This document shows, piece after piece, positions 61,701 through 64,000 of a stretch of 64,000 nucleotides of DNA; position 1 is the stretch's first letter; each line of letters begins with the position of its first letter. This DNA is from GCA-2746365 sp963711255 (GTDB lineage Bacteria > Pseudomonadota > Gammaproteobacteria > SZUA-229): assembly GCA_963711255.1 (NCBI GenBank), contig CAVQDO010000021.1:89729-153728 (forward strand), given 5' to 3'. The position numbers and the translations under genes are program-made. The notes under the pieces are model-generated. The model was not told the DNA's origin, made no database searches, and saw nothing but the letters and a program-made list of their open reading frames with translations.

Positions 61701-62342
61701 GTACGAAATGTCATTAGACTGCTGCCCGGACGATGCCAGTGACAGACTCACATTGTCCCAGAAAACACGGCTGGCAGGATCACCGCCACCAATAACATGA
61801 AGCATCAGTATCTGAGCCCTTACAGCCCCCACCGGTGCGACGCCGGAAACATCCATCCGGGTCCAGTCAGCAGTTGAAGTGCCAGGCATCTGTGTCAGCG
61901 TGTAGTCCTCATTGCCAACAGAATCCGCTTTGACTTCGCTGTTAACACCAACCTGGTTATTACCGGCATCAAAGAAAGCCAGCTGGAAAATTGCAATACT
62001 GCCATCAAATAATTTGTTAGTGGCCCAGTTCATGGCATACACTGAAGCATTTACTGTTTCGCCCGCAGTTACCGCGACGGATTGCTGGGCAAGTCCATCA
62101 CCGCCAATCGTAACCAGCACCTGGCTGCCATCGAACGCAAGCGGGCCAGGTTCAGCAGCATTAGCGTTACTGAAAACAAAGGCCGGATTAAAACACTCCC
62201 AGTCAGTCACAGCACCGGCTGTACAGTCCAGGGTTCCACCTGATGCGTCGGGCAATTCAAAACTGCCGTTCAGTATCAGTCCGCCTGACGTATCCGGGAA
62301 ATTCAAAGGCAAACCCATTCTCACCGCCTGCGGGTACTGCAT
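58752..62342 (-). CDS. Multimodular GH16 protein, C-terminal carbohydrate-binding/Ig-like part
   Basis: A 1196-aa frame that is the downstream part of the GH16 protein entering at the right edge. Real sequence begins near FPDTSGGLILNGSFE. Modules in order: galactose-binding-like CBM (about 20-204), an ExoP-like jelly-roll (about 212-315, ending YFDNVHFV), a linker domain (320-470, with AINQLVFLQSIDSDMTPSNG), three Big_1/invasin-type Ig-like repeats (about 478-573, 576-686, 688-799), a second galactose-binding-like module (about 880-1078) and a last ExoP-like module (about 1083-1196). No catalytic domain is present here. The start ATG at 62342 is incidental; the true junction is a one-base shift near 62297. 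The modules would hold the enzyme on polysaccharide outside the cell. Confidence 0.8.
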   Translation of the reverse strand: MQYPQAVRMGLPLNFPDTSGGLILNGSFELPDASGGTLDCTAGAVTDWECFNPAFVFSNANAAEPGPLAFDGSQVLVTIGGDGLAQQSVAVTAGETVNASVYAMNWATNKLFDGSIAIFQLAFFDAGNNQVGVNSEVKADSVGNEDYTLTQMPGTSTADWTRMDVSGVAPVGAVRAQILMLHVIGGGDPASRVFWDNVSLSLASSGQQSNDISYFETLKFAVNTSAAGSLMDLEVRMEDAAATVATAFLSDYTPTASGVAGWDLYEISLSNFAGVDLTDIRALGFYNASTVDKMDGAYPAYFSATLYFDNVHFVADLPAPLIGLLVDMPVEGVTFSSETQSGITNSAGEFLYLPGEMVTFTVGDILLGTVLGAPIITPLELTGSANPTDQAAINQLVFLQSIDSDMTPSNGITISAASQAEAIGLSLDFTLGSAAFTSAISGPTGLVNIIAPGNAVVSETDAVNNFYEAFPPTGSGANTTMSLDLGTVDANGTAAITITVQAKDSSGNDITASAGLVTLTSTGNAIVSTPVMDNNDGTYTATVTNATPESVTITGTIGGNDITSGDLTLVFVGAVDLFATIIDAPSNIEADGITKTTVTVQLRDANDNNLGTGAGLVELTIGESIPDNSASFDNGTQVTTATNNMDGTYTAFVKNSQAEDVTITGTIAGTVTGAFDDDVTVRFIVGAASGATTTISAVQSAAVNNGSNTSIRSRITIQAKDTGGNNITVGGDSVNLTITESTPNNSASFDNGTNTTSAIDNSDGTYTAYVKNTASETIVIEGTIGGNAIADDTTTVLFGNSVAVSSETNNDSELLARVPAFNDAACDQTVTLTDGVPTATYPSYEGVESSEAANLPATPTNGCVESVVDWGPGIDAISTYSSDFESPLLADMVGDTDVEDFKIGNIVNGGAGWFPGTFGAPANYNNGFSRIVPGEGDLAQGDQQLSIFNDYNSFGAFGTNPPGTSVQSFVTRDVGTVGAGDEGVTYRFSFDAKLGNIESPWQAEAFVKVLKQSDASYIELANNTFDSDAILTVDWAGGFIELVIDSGMVGELVQLGFNSTSTDYGPTGVFYDNLDFSPLLVDLTGYATLKFAFDTSDVTGAAFADMELRMVDGNGGVASVYMSDYIPVPANPAIAGADWQLYEIPLVDFTGTLDKTMMKSLIFADPSSTVIPIPGPGVTPLEGTTRSDDLHFIETP
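59946..60911 (-). repeat. Three tandem Ig-like (Big_1/invasin-type) domain repeats
   Basis: Three units of about 95-112 codons share the pattern of a beta strand ending ITVQAKD / VTVQLRD / ITIQAKD, an Asn/Gly loop, and NDGTYTATV / MDGTYTAFV / SDGTYTAYV followed by a TITGTIGG-like strand. The second and third units are closest (ESIPDNSASFDNGT against ESTPNNSASFDNGT), which suggests recent duplication. At DNA level this is a likely site of recombination or assembly collapse. Confidence 0.8.
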
Positions 62343-62898
62343 AATCAGCCTGTAGCGAAACAGAGCCTTCTTCTGCTGTGACAGCAGTACTCGCCTCTTC
62401 CGTTACCGTGTTTTCATTGATGATTCCAGTGTAAGCCAGTACATTGTCAACCAGGGTTTCAGAGTACACGGCGAGCGGCGGCGTGATGATGTTAGCTGTG
62501 TCAGTCTGACCTAGTCCGTTAGTGTCTGTATAGGTAAGTGTTATTACATCGCCTTCCTGTAATTCGATGGTGCTGCTGGCGTCATTGCTAGGACCGAAGT
62601 TAATCGTTGCTGAACCATTTCCGTTGGCATCTACTAAAGCACTTACGCCGATTGTGTCTCTGCCGTTATCGACAAGCACAACAACATTTTTATTTTTGTT
62701 CGCCAGGCATGCGTCATTAACTGTAATTATTGTACTGCTTGCATAAGCGAGATAACTGTCCGCGTTAAAACTAACCGAACCATTCGCCGAACATGGTTCG
62801 CTAACGAACTTGACATCATCAATATAGAGTTTTCCGGCGATCAGCTGACCGCTTGAATCAGTCGGGTTCCAGAAACCAAACAATGAAACGCCATCCAT
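62257..62898 (-). CDS. Multimodular GH16 protein, middle fragment
   Basis: A 213-aa frame between two shifts. It begins with the end of an ExoP-like module (MDGVSLFGFWNPTDSSGQ, KLYIDDVKFV), then has a cysteine-containing beta module (FVSEPCSANGSVSFNADSYL, NDACLANKNKNVVVLVD) with a Thr/Asp/Asn-rich strand pattern, and ends at the start of the CBM as ENGFAFEFP. After that the frame is lost: sequence GYVRRTDTE is noise. Removing one base in the CCCGG near 62297 joins it to the 58752-62342 frame. It has no start signal and is not a separate gene. Confidence 0.7.
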   Translation of the reverse strand: MDGVSLFGFWNPTDSSGQLIAGKLYIDDVKFVSEPCSANGSVSFNADSYLAYASSTIITVNDACLANKNKNVVVLVDNGRDTIGVSALVDANGNGSATINFGPSNDASSTIELQEGDVITLTYTDTNGLGQTDTANIITPPLAVYSETLVDNVLAYTGIINENTVTEEASTAVTAEEGSVSLQADYAVPAGGENGFAFEFPGYVRRTDTERQF

Positions 62899-62918
62899 AT
62901 TAGTCTGGTTGAAATCAG

Positions 62919-63191
62919 TTATAGGGTATCTCGTAGGTCTGCCAGTTGCCCGACACTGTCGGTGTATAGTTGCTTAGCAGCATGACTCGTCTTACCGGGC
63001 TCGCCGTCGCCGGTGAAGCGGTAGTCCTGTATCTCGAAGCTAATATCTTTCAGACCTGGAAATTTGGATCTATCGAGACTAAATACCAGCTTTTCATAAT
63101 GAGTGAAATCCTTACGGTTTAAACCAAATGCCGCACCAGAAAAGTAGGTGTTTGCCGATTCATAATCAAACTCGATTACGCTGGTACCCAC
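62919..63191 (-). CDS. Multimodular GH16 protein, ExoP-like module fragment
   Basis: A 90-aa frame opening at a GTG but open upstream to about 63330 with family-like sequence (RPYVRFFNSGEFGGD). It encodes the first half of an ExoP-like jelly-roll: SVIEFDYESANTYFSGAAFG, YEKLVFSLDRSKFPGLKD, ISFEIQDYRFTGDGEP. After GEP the true continuation is one frame away (VRRVMLLSNYTPTVSG, then NWQTYEIP), and a further shift near 62925-62930 leads to ITDFNQTNMDGVSLF in the next fragment. Thus two one-base shifts fall inside one domain. Confidence 0.6.
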   Translation of the reverse strand: MGTSVIEFDYESANTYFSGAAFGLNRKDFTHYEKLVFSLDRSKFPGLKDISFEIQDYRFTGDGEPGKTSHAAKQLYTDSVGQLADLRDTL

Positions 63192-63291
63192 CAGCGGCGT
63201 AACTGCGGGCGGATTCTCTGCTGGATCATCTGTCAGACTAATACTGCGCTGTACCGTTACGGCTACAGCGTCACCGCCAAATTCACCGCTA

Positions 63292-64000
63292 TTAAAAAAG
63301 CGTACATATGGCCGCTGCAGCCAGCTGATCGTCCGATATCATGGGCAGAACATCGGGCTGGGTTTTCTCATACACCCTCACCCAGTCAACCATCATTTCC
63401 TGCGGCCAGGTGGTTGAAGTATTTGGCGGACCGCCCAGGGTGCCACCTACAGCAACATTCAAAATCATGAAGAAGCGGTTATAAAACTCCTCCATGGTTA
63501 CTGGATCAATTGATTTGTTGAAATAGGTAATGTCATCTATTTTGCCGATGATGCCGCTTTCATCCCACTGAGCCTCGAAGACATGGTAGTCATCGCTCAG
63601 ATTGATATCATCGAATTTTTTAAATTGCTCATCGAATACACGCCCGGGAACAAATTCACAGGGAACCGGACCTGGAATGGAGTCATCACACCAGTGCATG
63701 GCGAAATGGGTAGTATTAATATCTGAATAGAACTGGTGTATCTCGACGATGTCGATCTCGCCAGCGCGCGGCCAGGGGGTGTTCGGAAAATCAGCGCCCA
63801 GCATCCAGAACGCAGGCCAGGTACCTTTACCGGGTGGTACTTTGATGCGTGCCTGGATATTGCCGTATTTTACTTCGAATTTATCGTTGGTATTGATCCT
63901 GGCGGAGGTGATGGTGCCATCATCGCCAGCAGTATTACATAGCGCCGGATTAGTAGTCTGATTGCTGCACTGTGCAGTAATTACCAGGTTGCCGCCTTCG
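63292..64000 (-). CDS. GH16 laminarinase catalytic domain (runs off the window)
   Basis: An open frame from the right edge to a stop at 63292 that encodes a family 16 beta-glucanase. In order: GGNLVITAQC, TSARINTNDKFEVKYGNIQ, ARIKVPPGKGTWPAFWMLG, the catalytic GEIDIVEIH (nucleophile and acid/base Glu flanking Asp), YHVFEAQWDESGI, FFMILNVAVGGTLGGP and VDWVRVYE. This set is typical of beta-1,3-glucanases (laminarinases). After VRVYEKTQPDVLP the frame drifts and stops; the downstream linker lies one base forward. The N-terminus, signal peptide and promoter are outside the window. A joined protein would exceed 1,900 residues and be secreted to open the glucan chain. Confidence 0.92.
   Translation of the reverse strand, partial: EGGNLVITAQCSNQTTNPALCNTAGDDGTITSARINTNDKFEVKYGNIQARIKVPPGKGTWPAFWMLGADFPNTPWPRAGEIDIVEIHQFYSDINTTHFAMHWCDDSIPGPVPCEFVPGRVFDEQFKKFDDINLSDDYHVFEAQWDESGIIGKIDDITYFNKSIDPVTMEEFYNRFFMILNVAVGGTLGGPPNTSTTWPQEMMVDWVRVYEKTQPDVLPMISDDQLAAAAICTLF

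Noticed and set aside
61912..62355. 147-aa plus-strand frame opposite the GH16 modules
   Set aside because: It is low-complexity Ser/Pro/Ala-rich sequence caused by the reverse of Thr/Gly-rich repeats.
1..64000. tRNA, rRNA, phage or insertion-sequence genes
   Set aside because: No cloverleaf, rRNA-like stretch, transposase, integrase or phage structural protein was recognised on either strand.

Overview
The window reads as a gammaproteobacterial chromosome segment of moderate G+C. The evidence is the style of the protein families: GlgA/B/C/P, Zwf, Gnd, a PEP-CTERM/exosortase substrate, NudF-type Nudix and GPH-family symporters. Genus cannot be fixed from sequence alone; sucrose-phosphate synthase, glycogen storage, a PEP-CTERM protein and an energy-converting-hydrogenase-related complex would fit an aquatic or sediment lineage. 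No tRNA, rRNA, CRISPR array, transposase, phage gene or transcription-regulator gene was recognised.

Layout. (1) About 1-14.8 kb, minus strand: one long operon, read from the right as glk-glgC-GH57-malQ-glgB-glgA-glgP-zwf-pgl-sucrose-phosphate synthase (the last cut by the window start). It links glucose activation, glycogen synthesis and breakdown, the oxidative pentose phosphate (OPP) entry steps and sucrose synthesis. gnd follows as a separate minus-strand unit. (2) 17.0-28.4 kb, plus strand, divergent from gnd: a tightly overlapping operon with Mrp/Mbh-type antiporter subunits (E, F, DUF4040, G, E/B fusion, C, and a 1050-aa double antiporter fusion), complex-I/group-4-hydrogenase-like NuoH, B, C and D homologues, and a fused ferredoxin/GltD-like NAD(P)H flavoprotein, followed by a rubrerythrin-like protein. 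The large subunit has no NiFe cysteine pairs, so this is an Ehr/Mbx-like ion pump with an NAD(P)H input module rather than a hydrogenase. (3) 28.4-31.3 kb: a palindromic repeat, pgm, a small secreted protein and a Nudix hydrolase. (4) 31.3-37.8 kb: an AT-richer stretch of orphan genes: an unknown helical protein, a rhodanese, a frameshifted VPxPA/PEP-CTERM protein, a cyanophycin-synthetase-like ligase with a degenerate Mur-ligase site, and a lipoprotein. (5) 38.0-64.0 kb, minus strand: a beta-glucan (laminarin-type) utilisation region: secreted multimodular GH16, GPH transporter, GH30, a glycosidase/outer-membrane-barrel fusion, a lipoprotein, a large GH94-clan phosphorylase, GH1, glucokinase, two GH17, and a second complete gnd-zwf-pgl set, a rhodanese and another GPH transporter.

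How it fits together. Region 5 should cut beta-1,3-glucan outside the cell, bring oligosaccharides in, finish them by GH17, GH1 and phosphorolysis, phosphorylate the glucose, and oxidise glucose-6-phosphate to ribulose-5-phosphate with NADPH gain. Pgm and region 1 divert hexose phosphates to glycogen and sucrose. The NADPH could feed the ion-pumping complex of region 2; this link is inference.

Quality note. Eight coding disruptions, in glgP, the PEP-CTERM gene, the GH30 gene, the 58-kb GPH gene and four places in the GH16 gene, can each be repaired by removing one base. All shift in the same direction, which points to sequence error first and real decay or recoding second.
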